Below the pieces are notes generated by a model. It saw only the letters and a list, made by a program, of their open reading frames with translations, searched no databases and was not told the DNA's origin. A stretch of DNA of 9,170 nt, from NCBI GenBank assembly GCA_937965895.1, contig CALCKS010000252.1, forward strand, positions 1 to 9,170. Direction: 5' to 3'. This document shows, one piece after another, positions 1 through 5,894 of the stretch (positions are counted from its first letter, which is position 1; each line of letters starts with the position of its first letter). The stretch comes from an uncultured Campylobacter sp. GTDB lineage: Bacteria > Campylobacterota > Campylobacteria > Campylobacterales > Campylobacteraceae. A program made the translations under genes and the position numbers.

Positions 1-45
1 GTAACCGAGGGCGGAATAAACTATATCCAGATAACTAACGCGTAA
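1..45 (+). CDS. Possible C-terminal end of a plus-strand gene (partial)
   Basis: The first plus-strand frame is open from the window edge for 14 codons, ending GGINYIQITNA, and stops at TAA 43-45. An 8-bp GC-rich hairpin follows 8 nt later, which is what one expects behind a gene end, and it would make this gene convergent with mnmA. Fourteen codons are too few to identify a family or to exclude chance. I do not recognise the product. The other two plus frames stop early (codon 1 and codon 12). Confidence 0.35.
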   Translation, partial: VTEGGINYIQITNA

Positions 46-53
46 TCTTAAGT

Positions 54-74
54 GGAGCGGAGTTTTTCCGCTCC
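54..74 (+). terminator. GC-rich 8-bp hairpin, possible terminator
   Basis: GGAGCGGA (54-61), loop GTTTT, TCCGCTCC (67-74) is a perfect 8-bp inverted repeat. It lies 8 nt behind the putative stop codon at 43-45. There is no T-tract after it on either strand, so it is not a classical intrinsic terminator. It could still stabilise a 3' end. Confidence 0.4.
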
Positions 75-456
75 CTACGCTATACGACTAACGACTATCA
101 ACTCTATAGCCAAATTTACGCAAACATATCTAAATGTAACTCTTTTTGGCAAATTTAAGCCTACCTACTAACCGAGCAATAATCTTTAGCAGTTAGCATC
201 CTAACGAGCGTGCAAATCAGTAAAACTAATTTTTACTCTACGAGGCCATAAGGGCACTTTTCCTACAAACCAAACCATATACAAAGCGATTGCCGATTTT
301 TAAAAAGGCAAATTTAGATCGTGAGTACCGGACTCCTAAAACTCGATTATTTATAAATTTAAGCGCATAAAAAAGGTCGCCAAACAGTAAAATTTGAAGT
401 TAAATTTGTAGATTTCACCGAAACGCCGCTACCGCAAACGCCTCGGCAAGAGAGTC
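75..456. other. Non-coding stretch between a possible plus-strand gene and mnmA
   Basis: I find no credible gene here. The stretch holds a 7-nt tandem repeat (ACGACTA at 84-90 and 91-97), two adjacent small hairpins (192-205 and 219-237) and six copies of AAATTT. The longest minus-strand ATG frame noticed (25 codons, starting MVWFVGKVPLWPRR) has no clear ribosome binding site. Nothing resembles a tRNA or an insertion sequence. Confidence 0.6.
192..237. repeat. Two adjacent small inverted repeats
   Basis: GTTAG-CATC-CTAAC (192-205) is a 5-bp stem with a 4-nt loop. AGTAAAA-CTAAT-TTTTACT (219-237) is a perfect 7-bp stem with a 5-nt loop. Lying 13 nt apart in a long gene-free stretch, they could be part of a structured RNA or of a dispersed repeat. 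Both are short enough that chance cannot be ruled out. Confidence 0.35.
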
Positions 457-485
457 AAATTTGACCGCCCGAAGCGATCAAATTT
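457..485 (-). terminator. 12-bp AAATTT-armed hairpin behind mnmA
   Basis: Ten bases after the mnmA stop codon, the minus strand reads AAATTTGATCGC, loop TTCGG, GCGGTCAAATTT. All 12 positions pair in RNA, one as a G-U wobble. On the plus strand the same position would be a C-A mismatch, so the structure fits a transcript of mnmA rather than one running the other way. The only U-run is the terminal TTT of the stem, so it may act as a weak terminator or as a 3'-end stabiliser. The arms carry AAATTTGA, the recurrent motif of this window. Confidence 0.5.
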
Positions 486-495
486 AAGATAAAAT

Positions 496-1512
496 TTACA
501 GTATAAATCCGCTGCCGATAACTAGCTCGCCTCTGTAAAATACCGCCAGCTGCCCGCTAGCCACGCCAAATGCGCTCTGTTTTAGCTCGACCTCGGCGGT
601 GCCGCCCTCTAGCACCTTTACGTGCGCGTTTAGCCCGATACTGCGGTAGCGAACCTTGACGTCGCAGTCAAACTCGCTCTCGTCCACGAATAAATTTAGG
701 CTATTTACTGCGATCTTGCCGCGCTCAAGTTCCTCTTTTGGGCCCACGACGATGCGGTTATTTTGAGCGTCGATAGAGAGCACGAAATGCGGCTCGTGCG
801 CCCCAAATACCTCAAATCCGCGCCTCTTGCCGATCGTGTAGTGCATGTAGCCGTTGTGCCGCCCGATCACCTTGCCCGCGCTATCGACCACGTCGCCTGG
901 CAGGTCGGTCTCGTAGTGCTTGTTTAGCACCTCGATATAGGTATCCTCGACGAAGCAAATCTCGCTGCTCTCGGCCTGCTCGCCGTATTCGCGAAAGCTA
1001 GGCAGAGATTTTGCCAGCTCTTTTATGTCTTTTTTAAATTTATCCCCGAGCGGGAAAAGCATATCGGCAATGATCTCTTTTGGCACCTGCGCGACAAAGT
1101 AGCTCTGGTCTTTGCTAGGATCGGCGGCAACCCTGATCATGCCGTTTTGCACGCGGATATAGTGGCCCGTGGCGAGCTTTTCACAGCCGATACTTTTGGC
1201 AAATTTTAGCAGCTCGCCGAATTTTATAAAGTGGTTGCAAAGCGCGCAGGGATTTGGCGTCTTACCCTCTTTATAGGAGCTAACAAACGGCGTATAGACG
1301 TATCTGTCAAACTGCTCTTGTAAATCAAGCACGTGATAGGGGATGCACAGATACCCGCACGCGCGGGCGACTTTATCGATATTTTTTTCATGATATCCAG
1401 GCTTTTTGTGTAGTTTCATATAGCAGCCCACGACCTCGTGACCCGCTTCTAGCAGCATTTTGGCGCTCATGGTGGAGTCGACGCCGCCGCTCATGGCCAT
1501 TAGTATTTTCAT
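496..1512 (-). CDS. mnmA: tRNA-specific 2-thiouridylase MnmA (TrmU)
   Basis: MnmA adenylates and thiolates C2 of U34 in the wobble position of tRNAs for Lys, Glu and Gln, using sulfur relayed from a cysteine desulfurase in the cytoplasm. The 338-residue protein is slightly shorter than the usual 360 or so, and it looks complete. The ATP PP-loop SGGVDS is at 8-13. The tRNA-binding core has TPNPCALCN at 85-93, ATGHY at 114-118, DQSYF at 135-139, SSEICF at 182-187 and HYTIGKRRG at 224-232, followed by the C-terminal beta-barrel region. By alignment from memory with E. coli, Cys92 is the nucleophile (Cys102) and Cys186 the persulfide cysteine (Cys199). Cys89 replaces the aspartate of the E. coli DxxC motif, giving a CxxC type. 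The ATG at 1512 is preceded by AGGAAG at good spacing. It is transcribed alone after a long leader. Confidence 0.97.
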   Translation of the reverse strand: MKILMAMSGGVDSTMSAKMLLEAGHEVVGCYMKLHKKPGYHEKNIDKVARACGYLCIPYHVLDLQEQFDRYVYTPFVSSYKEGKTPNPCALCNHFIKFGELLKFAKSIGCEKLATGHYIRVQNGMIRVAADPSKDQSYFVAQVPKEIIADMLFPLGDKFKKDIKELAKSLPSFREYGEQAESSEICFVEDTYIEVLNKHYETDLPGDVVDSAGKVIGRHNGYMHYTIGKRRGFEVFGAHEPHFVLSIDAQNNRIVVGPKEELERGKIAVNSLNLFVDESEFDCDVKVRYRSIGLNAHVKVLEGGTAEVELKQSAFGVASGQLAVFYRGELVIGSGFIL

Positions 1513-1562
1513 TTTTCTTCCTATTGTGAGGGCTTGTCTTTTTAGCGCTTTTTACGGAGTTT

Positions 1563-1613
1563 GTAAATTTTCGGCTTGATGAACTATATGTTCTATCTAC
1601 GCCGAAAATTTAC
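1563..1613. repeat. Long inverted repeat (13-bp arms) in the mnmA leader
   Basis: GTAAATTTTCGGC (1563-1575) and GCCGAAAATTTAC (1601-1613) are perfect 13-bp inverted arms. The 25-nt centre folds further: GAT/ATC and GAAC/GTTC pair with one bulged T, closing a TATAT loop (1585-1589). The whole 51-nt unit can form one long hairpin on either strand, with a small internal loop. It ends about 50 nt before the mnmA start, so it would lie in the mnmA leader if transcription starts near 1730. There is no T-tract on the minus strand. Confidence 0.75.
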
Positions 1614-1737
1614 CGCACAGCCGCAAAAATCATCTAAAAATACCGCACCCTAAAGTTTTGTATTTTAAATTCAGCTTTAAAATTTACAAATCTCGCCCTA
1701 GCCCCACAATAAGGCAAATTCGTATAAATTCGGTGCG

Positions 1738-1743
1738 ATTATA
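1738..1743 (-). promoter_or_regulatory. Candidate sigma-70 -10 box for mnmA
   Basis: The minus strand reads TATAAT exactly, with a T-rich stretch (AATTTTTA) just upstream. That suits the Campylobacter housekeeping promoter, which relies on the -10 box and upstream T-rich periodicity rather than on a -35 box. It would give a leader of about 220 nt before mnmA, which contains the 1563-1613 hairpin. The region is AT-rich on both strands, so this is a guess from sequence alone. Confidence 0.3.
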
Positions 1744-2087
1744 TAAAAATTAGCTTAATGCGCTATAAATTTGCGAGCCAAGGGTGGCGTGGCATTTAGC
1801 TTTCGCGCCTTGCCGGCTCTAGATTTTACGCGCCGAGACGGCAATGCAGGATTTGCAAACGGCGATGACGCGGTTAAATTTACCGAATTTGACGCAAAAG
1901 GCAAGCATATCGGCAAATCCGCTTAAAAACACAAACCAAACCGCGCGAACAAATTTACAAAGATCAAAATTTAACACCGAACGCCAAATATAAGCACCGA
2001 CCGATTTCAACTAACCCTCAAGCCTTGCGGTATTTTAGAGCTTTAAATTTTTGCGCACCGTATGCGCCATCGTAGCGGCAGTTAAAA

Positions 2088-2198
2088 TCAGCAGTGGACG
2101 CGAGCAGCGTCAAATTTGAGGGCGACACAGCCGAAAATAGCGATAAAAACGAGGCAAATCAGCACAAAAGCAATCCTATCTCGAATCCCGTCAAGCAT
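2088..2198 (-). CDS. 36-residue putative membrane microprotein
   Basis: This is a short gene that I do not recognise. It starts at ATG 2198-2196 with AAGGA (2206-2210) exactly 7 nt upstream, a textbook ribosome binding site, and ends at TGA 2090-2088. The protein begins with the charged segment MLDGIRDR. It continues with a hydrophobic helix of about 19 residues (9-27, core IAFVLICLVFIAIFGCVAL) and ends KFDAARVHC. This is the layout of a single-pass inner-membrane microprotein. It follows the LOG-family gene by 40 nt on the same strand and is probably co-transcribed with it. The function is unknown. Because it is short, a chance frame is possible, but site plus topology together favour a real gene. 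Confidence 0.55.
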   Translation of the reverse strand: MLDGIRDRIAFVLICLVFIAIFGCVALKFDAARVHC

Positions 2199-2238
2199 CG
2201 CCAAATCCTTAAAATTCGAACAATTTTAGCAAACCGGC

Positions 2239-2835
2239 TTAGTTTAATACTCCCAAAATTTCGTCCCGCACGGCATCCAGATCGTCGCTGATCGTATAAA
2301 GCGACAAATCCTCCTTGCTGACGGCTTTTTCGCGTATGAGCGTGGTTTTGATAAAATCGTCGAGCTTACTCCAAAACTCTCTACCGATGAGAAAAATTTT
2401 AGCTTTTTTGGCGCCGATTTGCGCGAGCACTAGGATCTCAAACAGCTCATCAAGCGTCCCAAAGCCGCCCGGAAACACCAAAAACGCGCTCGAGCGCTCG
2501 ATGAGGGCAAATTTGCGAGCGGATAAATTTGAAAAGACAAAGCTGCTAGTGGCGTATCTGTTTGTCACTTGCTCAAACGGAAGCACGATATTTAGGCCTA
2601 TCGACGGACTTTTGCCGCTCTCGTACGCTCCTTTGTTCGCCGCCTCCATCACGCCTGGCCCGCCGCCGCTAACGACGGCAAAACCGCCTTCTGCAAGCTG
2701 CTTTGCGAGGCTAAAAGCCATTTTACAGTATTTGCTATTTTCGTCAAACCTGGCCGAGCCAAAAAACGTAACGCTAGGATTTTTATAAGTCGCAAAATCC
2801 CTAAATTTGGCCAGATCGTTTAGAATTTCATCCAT
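2239..2835 (-). CDS. LOG-family (TIGR00730) nucleotide 5'-monophosphate phosphoribohydrolase-like protein
   Basis: The protein has 198 residues, a normal length for the bacterial LOG family (often misnamed lysine decarboxylase). Members studied elsewhere hydrolyse the N-glycosidic bond of cytokinin or purine ribonucleoside 5'-monophosphates. The substrate here is not known. The Rossmann-type signatures are clear: FFGSAR at 24-29, SGGGPGVMEAANKGA at 56-70, SARKFALIERS at 105-115 with the family's Arg107-Lys108, and PGGFGTLDE at 122-130, the catalytic/phosphate-binding motif. There is no signal peptide, so it should be cytoplasmic. The ATG at 2835 has only a weak purine-rich site (AAGAGA) upstream. 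It stands between the flagellar operon and mnmA, apparently with its own promoter, and the small membrane protein gene follows 40 nt downstream. Confidence 0.9.
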   Translation of the reverse strand: MDEILNDLAKFRDFATYKNPSVTFFGSARFDENSKYCKMAFSLAKQLAEGGFAVVSGGGPGVMEAANKGAYESGKSPSIGLNIVLPFEQVTNRYATSSFVFSNLSARKFALIERSSAFLVFPGGFGTLDELFEILVLAQIGAKKAKIFLIGREFWSKLDDFIKTTLIREKAVSKEDLSLYTISDDLDAVRDEILGVLN

Positions 2836-2854
2836 TATTTTCTCTTTTTCTTAG

Positions 2855-2911
2855 TTTAAATTTACGTGCTAGAGCTGCAGATAGCGGCTAAATTTACCAC
2901 GCGAATTTAAA
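2855..2911. repeat. Imperfect 14-nt inverted repeat in the LOG-gene leader
   Basis: TTTAAATTTACGTG (2855-2868) and CACGCGAATTTAAA (2898-2911) are complementary at 12 of 14 positions with a 29-nt loop. It ends 19 nt upstream of the LOG-family start codon. It may be a leader structure. The AT-rich half is weak evidence by itself. Confidence 0.35.
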
Positions 2912-2915
2912 AGCA

Positions 2916-2921
2916 ATGATA
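2916..2921 (-). promoter_or_regulatory. Candidate -10 box for the LOG-family gene
   Basis: The minus strand reads TATCAT with T-rich blocks (TTTTTAAAT, GTTTTGG) upstream, about 80 nt before the LOG start. One base differs from TATAAT. The resulting transcript would begin close to the 2855-2911 inverted repeat. This is low-confidence pattern matching. Confidence 0.25.
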
Positions 2922-3088
2922 GCCAAAACGGATTTAAAAACAAATGACGCATGATTAAATTTGAGATTAATTTTAGGTAGATTTCAAATTTGCAAAGCTA
3001 TCAAAGCGGTTTAATTTTGCTCAAATTTGCTGGCAATTTTAGCGCTAAACGGCACAAACTCGCAAAGCAAACCCATTTTAAAATCACA

Positions 3089-3149
3089 AAACCGCCACCT
3101 TAGCCTTTAACGCAAATTTATGCAGCGGTTTCTAAAAATATGGCGGTTT
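3089..3149. repeat. Inverted repeat with two alternative right arms
   Basis: AAACCGCCA (3089-3097) is perfectly complementary to TGGCGGTTT (3141-3149). Its first seven bases also pair with GCGGTTT (3125-3131). Only one pairing can form at a time. The repeat directly abuts the palindrome at 3150-3173. Loops of 43 nt and 29 nt make a stable hairpin less certain. Confidence 0.4.
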
Positions 3150-3173
3150 GCAAATTTAGGCCTCTAAATTTGC
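3150..3173. repeat. Perfect 10-bp palindromic hairpin with AAATTT arms
   Basis: GCAAATTTAG (3150-3159), loop GCCT (3160-3163), CTAAATTTGC (3164-3173). Both arms are exact complements. It lies about 80 nt behind the fliY stop codon and about 315 nt before the LOG-family start. With no T-tract it is not a classical terminator. Confidence 0.7.
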
Positions 3174-3215
3174 TCACGATTTCGTGCTAAATTTGGCTGA
3201 ATACGACTTGGTTTT

Positions 3216-3233
3216 AAAAAGCGCCCCAAGGCG
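3216..3233 (-). terminator. Candidate intrinsic terminator of the flagellar operon
   Basis: Twenty-one bases after the fliY stop codon, the minus strand reads CGCC-TTGG-GGCG followed by CTTTTT. The all-GC stem is only 4 bp, but the T-run is placed as in a Rho-independent terminator. It would end the folK-to-fliY transcript. Confidence 0.45.
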
Positions 3234-3254
3234 GAATTCGTCCGATTTTAGACC

Positions 3255-4097
3255 TTAACGTAGCTGCTCGAGGCGCTCTTTTTTCGTACCGATCTGAGTG
3301 ATCTGGATGCCGAAGTTGCCGTCCACGATGACGACCTCGCCTAGGGCTACGACCTTGTCGCTGATCAAAATCTCAAGCGGGTCGTTTGCGAGCTGATTTA
3401 GCTCGATGACCGAGCCTATGTCCATCGTGAGCACGTCTTTTAGCAGCATTCTTTTTGAGCCGATACGCACGTGAAGCGGCAGACGCACATCCATTATGAG
3501 CCCGATATTTCGCATTTCCTCGATGCTTAGATCGCCTTTTGCGAGGGTTGCTTGCTGGGCTGGTTCTTTGTGATCTTTATTTAAAAATTTCACCAATGCA
3601 AAGTCAAGCACGACGGCGATTTGCTCGCTGACGTCTCCGATTTTAACGGAATAGACGTATATTTTTTCAAACGCGTTCAAATCAAAATTTGCGCTCTCGT
3701 CGAGGAAATTTACTTTCGCTACCTCGAAATTTAGCTTCGGCATGCCTTTTTGCGCGCCAAGGCTCGTAGAAAATGCGCCCATGATATTTGAAAACACCTC
3801 TTTAGCGGCATCCAGCTCGTCCTCGCTTAGATTTTCGTTGCGCGAGATCTCTTCTTCTCCAAGCATCCATTCGCCGATCGCGCTCATCAGTACCGGCGTG
3901 GCTACTAGTATCATCTTTGCCGTCGTATCGCCGCTAACGGCTATGTTTGCAACAGCTAGAGGCGGCTTTATGCCTTCTTGTTTGGGCGCGTCGTATTCGT
4001 TTCTCTCGCCTATCTCGGGTGTCCTACCCGTTAGCCCTTCGACCGTAGCCTTTACCTCGTTTACGAAAATTTTAAAAAAATCATTCATTGTTTTCAT
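3255..4097 (-). CDS. fliY: Flagellar motor switch phosphatase/C-ring protein FliY
   Basis: FliY is part of the cytoplasmic switch complex, the C-ring, with FliM and FliG. The frame has 280 residues. The middle (about 45-175) is FliM/CheC-like. The C-terminus (about 198-272, LIMDVRLPLHVRIGSKRMLL through ALGEVVIVDGNFGIQIT) is a SpoA/FliN domain that builds the lower ring. A CheC-type helix is visible at 94-107, with Asp96, Glu100 and Asn104. The Glu-Asn spacing is one residue longer than the CheC phosphatase motif as I recall it, so CheY-P phosphatase activity is uncertain. The ATG at 4097 has AGG immediately adjacent. The ATG three codons on (4088) is 9 nt behind GAGG and gives 277 residues starting MNDFF, which I think is the true start. 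The overlap with fliM is 17 nt, or 8 nt with the later start, implying translational coupling. Confidence 0.93.
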   Translation of the reverse strand: MKTMNDFFKIFVNEVKATVEGLTGRTPEIGERNEYDAPKQEGIKPPLAVANIAVSGDTTAKMILVATPVLMSAIGEWMLGEEEISRNENLSEDELDAAKEVFSNIMGAFSTSLGAQKGMPKLNFEVAKVNFLDESANFDLNAFEKIYVYSVKIGDVSEQIAVVLDFALVKFLNKDHKEPAQQATLAKGDLSIEEMRNIGLIMDVRLPLHVRIGSKRMLLKDVLTMDIGSVIELNQLANDPLEILISDKVVALGEVVIVDGNFGIQITQIGTKKERLEQLR

Positions 4098-5187
4098 CCT
4101 CGCCTAATATATCGTCGTCTTCGTACTCATCCTCGTGCTCAGTGCTCATAAGTTTTGCTCTACGTTCTTCTTCGTACTGCTCGAGGATATTTTTGATCTC
4201 GTCTTTGTCGCTTCTGATTAGCTCTTCTATACGGATAGATTTTCTAAATCTATGCAGCCCGACCTCAGCCAAAAACACCTCTTTTTTATCGATCGTTACG
4301 ATAGCCTTGTCGTTTGCCGAGCGGTCAAGGCGCAGTATGTCGCCCTCTTTTAAATTTAAAAACTCGTTTACGCTAACTATGCTTTTACCAAGTATCGCCT
4401 CATACAGCACCTCGGCGCGCCCGATCAGCGTTTTTAGCTCTTTGTTTCGGCTCTTTTTCGCGCTCGTTTCGCCAAGCATTATGTCACGGTTAGCCAGGCG
4501 GCTTAAGATCGGTTCGAGATAGATGACCGGATAGCAGATATTTATCATGCCGCTTGAGTTACCTACGATGATCTCCATGACGACCATTATCACGATCTCG
4601 TTTTGGCTTACGATTTGCACGACGTTTGGGCTACTTTCTTTAGCCTCGACGTTTGGGTACATATCGGTGATCATCGACCAGCTCTCTTTTAGGCGCTGCA
4701 TCATCATTCTTAGGATTGCGTCGAGCAAATTTACCTCGATATCGGTTAGCTCCCTGCTAGTCTCAAAGCCCTCGCCGTTACCGCCTAGCAAGCGATCTAT
4801 CATCGGAAACGCGATGCTTGGGTTTATCTCCAAAACGCAGTTTCCGTCAAGCGGCTTGATCGAAAAGACGTTAAAGCTAGTGGGACTCGGCAAACTCATC
4901 AAAAACTCGCCGTACGTCATCTGATCGACGCTATGCAGGCGGATCTCCACGATACTTCTCATAACGCTTGAAATTTGAGAAGCCAAATTTCTCGCAAGCT
5001 TGTCGTGTATGCCCTTTATCGCGCGCAGTTGTTCCTTGCTGACGCGGTTTGGGCGTTTAAAATCGTAAATTATTACCTGCTGCTGTTCTTCTTTTTTTGA
5101 TTTTTCGCCGATAGATTCGCTAGCATCGTCGTCGTCCACGACTTCTAGTAGCGCATCTATCTCTTCTTGACTTAAAATGTCCGCCAT
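4081..5187 (-). CDS. fliM: Flagellar motor switch protein FliM
   Basis: FliM is the central C-ring protein, which binds phosphorylated CheY and passes the signal to FliG. The 368-residue protein starts with the CheY-binding peptide ILSQEEIDALL (4-14), then a charged linker. The middle domain, about 45-240, includes the family's GGNGEG turn at 135-140. A C-terminal SpoA domain at about 250-322 contacts FliN/FliY. Residues 339-368 form a charged, highly acidic tail (EDEYEDDDILGEDENNE), longer than in E. coli FliM. The ATG shares one base with the fliA stop (TAATG), and GAGGG lies 6 nt upstream, so fliA and fliM are translationally coupled. fliY follows with an overlap. The adjacency of fliM and fliY is conserved in Campylobacter and Helicobacter. 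Confidence 0.97.
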   Translation of the reverse strand: MADILSQEEIDALLEVVDDDDASESIGEKSKKEEQQQVIIYDFKRPNRVSKEQLRAIKGIHDKLARNLASQISSVMRSIVEIRLHSVDQMTYGEFLMSLPSPTSFNVFSIKPLDGNCVLEINPSIAFPMIDRLLGGNGEGFETSRELTDIEVNLLDAILRMMMQRLKESWSMITDMYPNVEAKESSPNVVQIVSQNEIVIMVVMEIIVGNSSGMINICYPVIYLEPILSRLANRDIMLGETSAKKSRNKELKTLIGRAEVLYEAILGKSIVSVNEFLNLKEGDILRLDRSANDKAIVTIDKKEVFLAEVGLHRFRKSIRIEELIRSDKDEIKNILEQYEEERRAKLMSTEHEDEYEDDDILGEDENNE

Positions 5188-5894
5188 TATTTACCCTCAA
5201 GCTTTTTTCTTATTTTTTCCATCAAACGCTTATGTATCTGCGAGATCCTACTCTCGGTAATCTGCAAAATTTCGCTGATCTCCTTTAAGCTCAGCTCTTC
5301 GTAATAATAAAGCTGTACGATGAGCTGATCGCGCTCCTCAAATTCATTTAAAATTTGAGTTATCTTTTCTATCAAATCCTCTTTTTCGACCCGTTCTAGC
5401 GTATTCTCCTCGCTCATTAGCTCCATTTGATCGTCGATGTTTAGGACGGCGACGACGGCGCTCACGTTTCTTGCTTCGCTTACTTTTTCTACTTCGATAC
5501 CTAGCTTTCCTGCGATATATACATCGTCCGGTTCGCACTCAAATTTATTAAAATACTCATTTACTAAAGCTTCGATAGACTTTACCAAAGTACGGTCCGA
5601 GCGGCTAACCACGTCAAGCCCGCGTAAAAAATCAAGCATCGCGCCGTAAACTCGCTTTTGCGCATAACCCCAAAACGAGTCGTTTTGCTCTTTGTCGTAT
5701 TTTCTGGAGAGCTTTACCATCTCCTCCAGCCCAGCGCCGATCAGGTCGCTAACGTCGATATGAGCGGGCAAACGCTCCTTTAGCCTAAAAGCCATCGCGC
5801 GAAGAGCCGGCGTATAGGCTAGCACGACCTCGTCTTGTTCTTTTTTTAAATTTGAGGCATAAGGATTATGCGGCTTTTGCATTTCTTTCGCCAT
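5187..5894 (-). CDS. fliA: Flagellar sigma factor FliA (sigma-28)
   Basis: FliA directs RNA polymerase to late flagellar promoters such as that of the major flagellin, and it is held in check by FlgM until the hook is complete. At 235 residues it has the usual length. Region 2 (about 22-95) shows AGLEEMVKLSRKYD and WGYAQKRVYGAMLDFLR. Region 3 is at about 100-160. Region 4 is at about 178-232, with the helix-turn-helix LSLKEISEILQITESRISQI at 201-220. There is no region 1.1, as expected for group 3 sigma factors. The ATG at 5894 lies inside the end of the upstream membrane-protein gene (29-nt overlap) with AGG 5 nt before it. A second ATG at codon 5 has a weaker site. Placement inside the early/middle operon rather than under its own promoter is typical of this group. 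Confidence 0.97.
   Translation of the reverse strand: MAKEMQKPHNPYASNLKKEQDEVVLAYTPALRAMAFRLKERLPAHIDVSDLIGAGLEEMVKLSRKYDKEQNDSFWGYAQKRVYGAMLDFLRGLDVVSRSDRTLVKSIEALVNEYFNKFECEPDDVYIAGKLGIEVEKVSEARNVSAVVAVLNIDDQMELMSEENTLERVEKEDLIEKITQILNEFEERDQLIVQLYYYEELSLKEISEILQITESRISQIHKRLMEKIRKKLEGK

Larger units (their letters stand above)
1513..2087. other. 575-nt non-coding stretch upstream of mnmA
   Basis: This stretch holds a long hairpin (1563-1613), a candidate promoter (1738-1743) and seven copies of AAATTT. Two open frames are not convincing. A minus-strand frame at 1819-2010 starts with TTG. A plus-strand frame at about 1766-1918 is read FANGDDAVKFTEFDAKGK in its latter part, but has only a TTG start and no Shine-Dalgarno sequence. 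Neither matches a family I know. A decayed gene cannot be excluded. Confidence 0.5.
2836..3254. other. 419-nt non-coding stretch between fliY and the LOG-family gene
   Basis: I see no credible gene here. The stretch contains nine copies of AAATTT, the candidate fliY terminator (3216-3233), a perfect 10-bp palindromic hairpin (3150-3173), a second set of inverted repeats (3089-3149), a 12-nt palindrome TTTAGCGCTAAA (3038-3049) and an imperfect 14-nt inverted repeat (2855-2911). Two minus-strand frames of 21 and 27 codons lack ribosome binding sites. Confidence 0.6.

Noticed and set aside
1766..1918. Plus-strand frame reading FANGDDAVKFTEFDAKGK in its latter part
   Set aside because: Protein-like in parts, but it has only a TTG start, no Shine-Dalgarno sequence and no family I know. 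It also overlaps the rejected minus-strand frame. Kept only as a possible decayed gene.
1819..2010. Minus-strand frame of 63 codons with a TTG start
   Set aside because: Irregular composition with no recognisable motif, a weak site (GAGGG only 4 nt from TTG), and phrases such as VKFGKFN that arise from AAATTT copies in frame.
2052..2068. Small hairpin GCGCA-CCGTA-TGCGC as a terminator of the LOG/microprotein transcript
   Set aside because: The stem is only 5 bp, and on the minus strand it is followed by A residues rather than a T-tract.
2094..2291. Plus-strand frame of 65 codons
   Set aside because: GTG start without a ribosome binding site, and it lies codon-for-codon opposite the better-supported microprotein gene and the end of the LOG gene.
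2870..2955. Minus-strand frame of 27 codons starting MRHLFLNPFWLS
   Set aside because: Preceded by CAAATTTAATC with no Shine-Dalgarno sequence, and it overlaps the probable LOG promoter and leader.
3019..3084. Minus-strand frame of 21 codons starting MGLLCEFVPFSAK
   Set aside because: No ribosome binding site near the ATG and no conserved feature. The AT-rich repeats around it explain it as chance.
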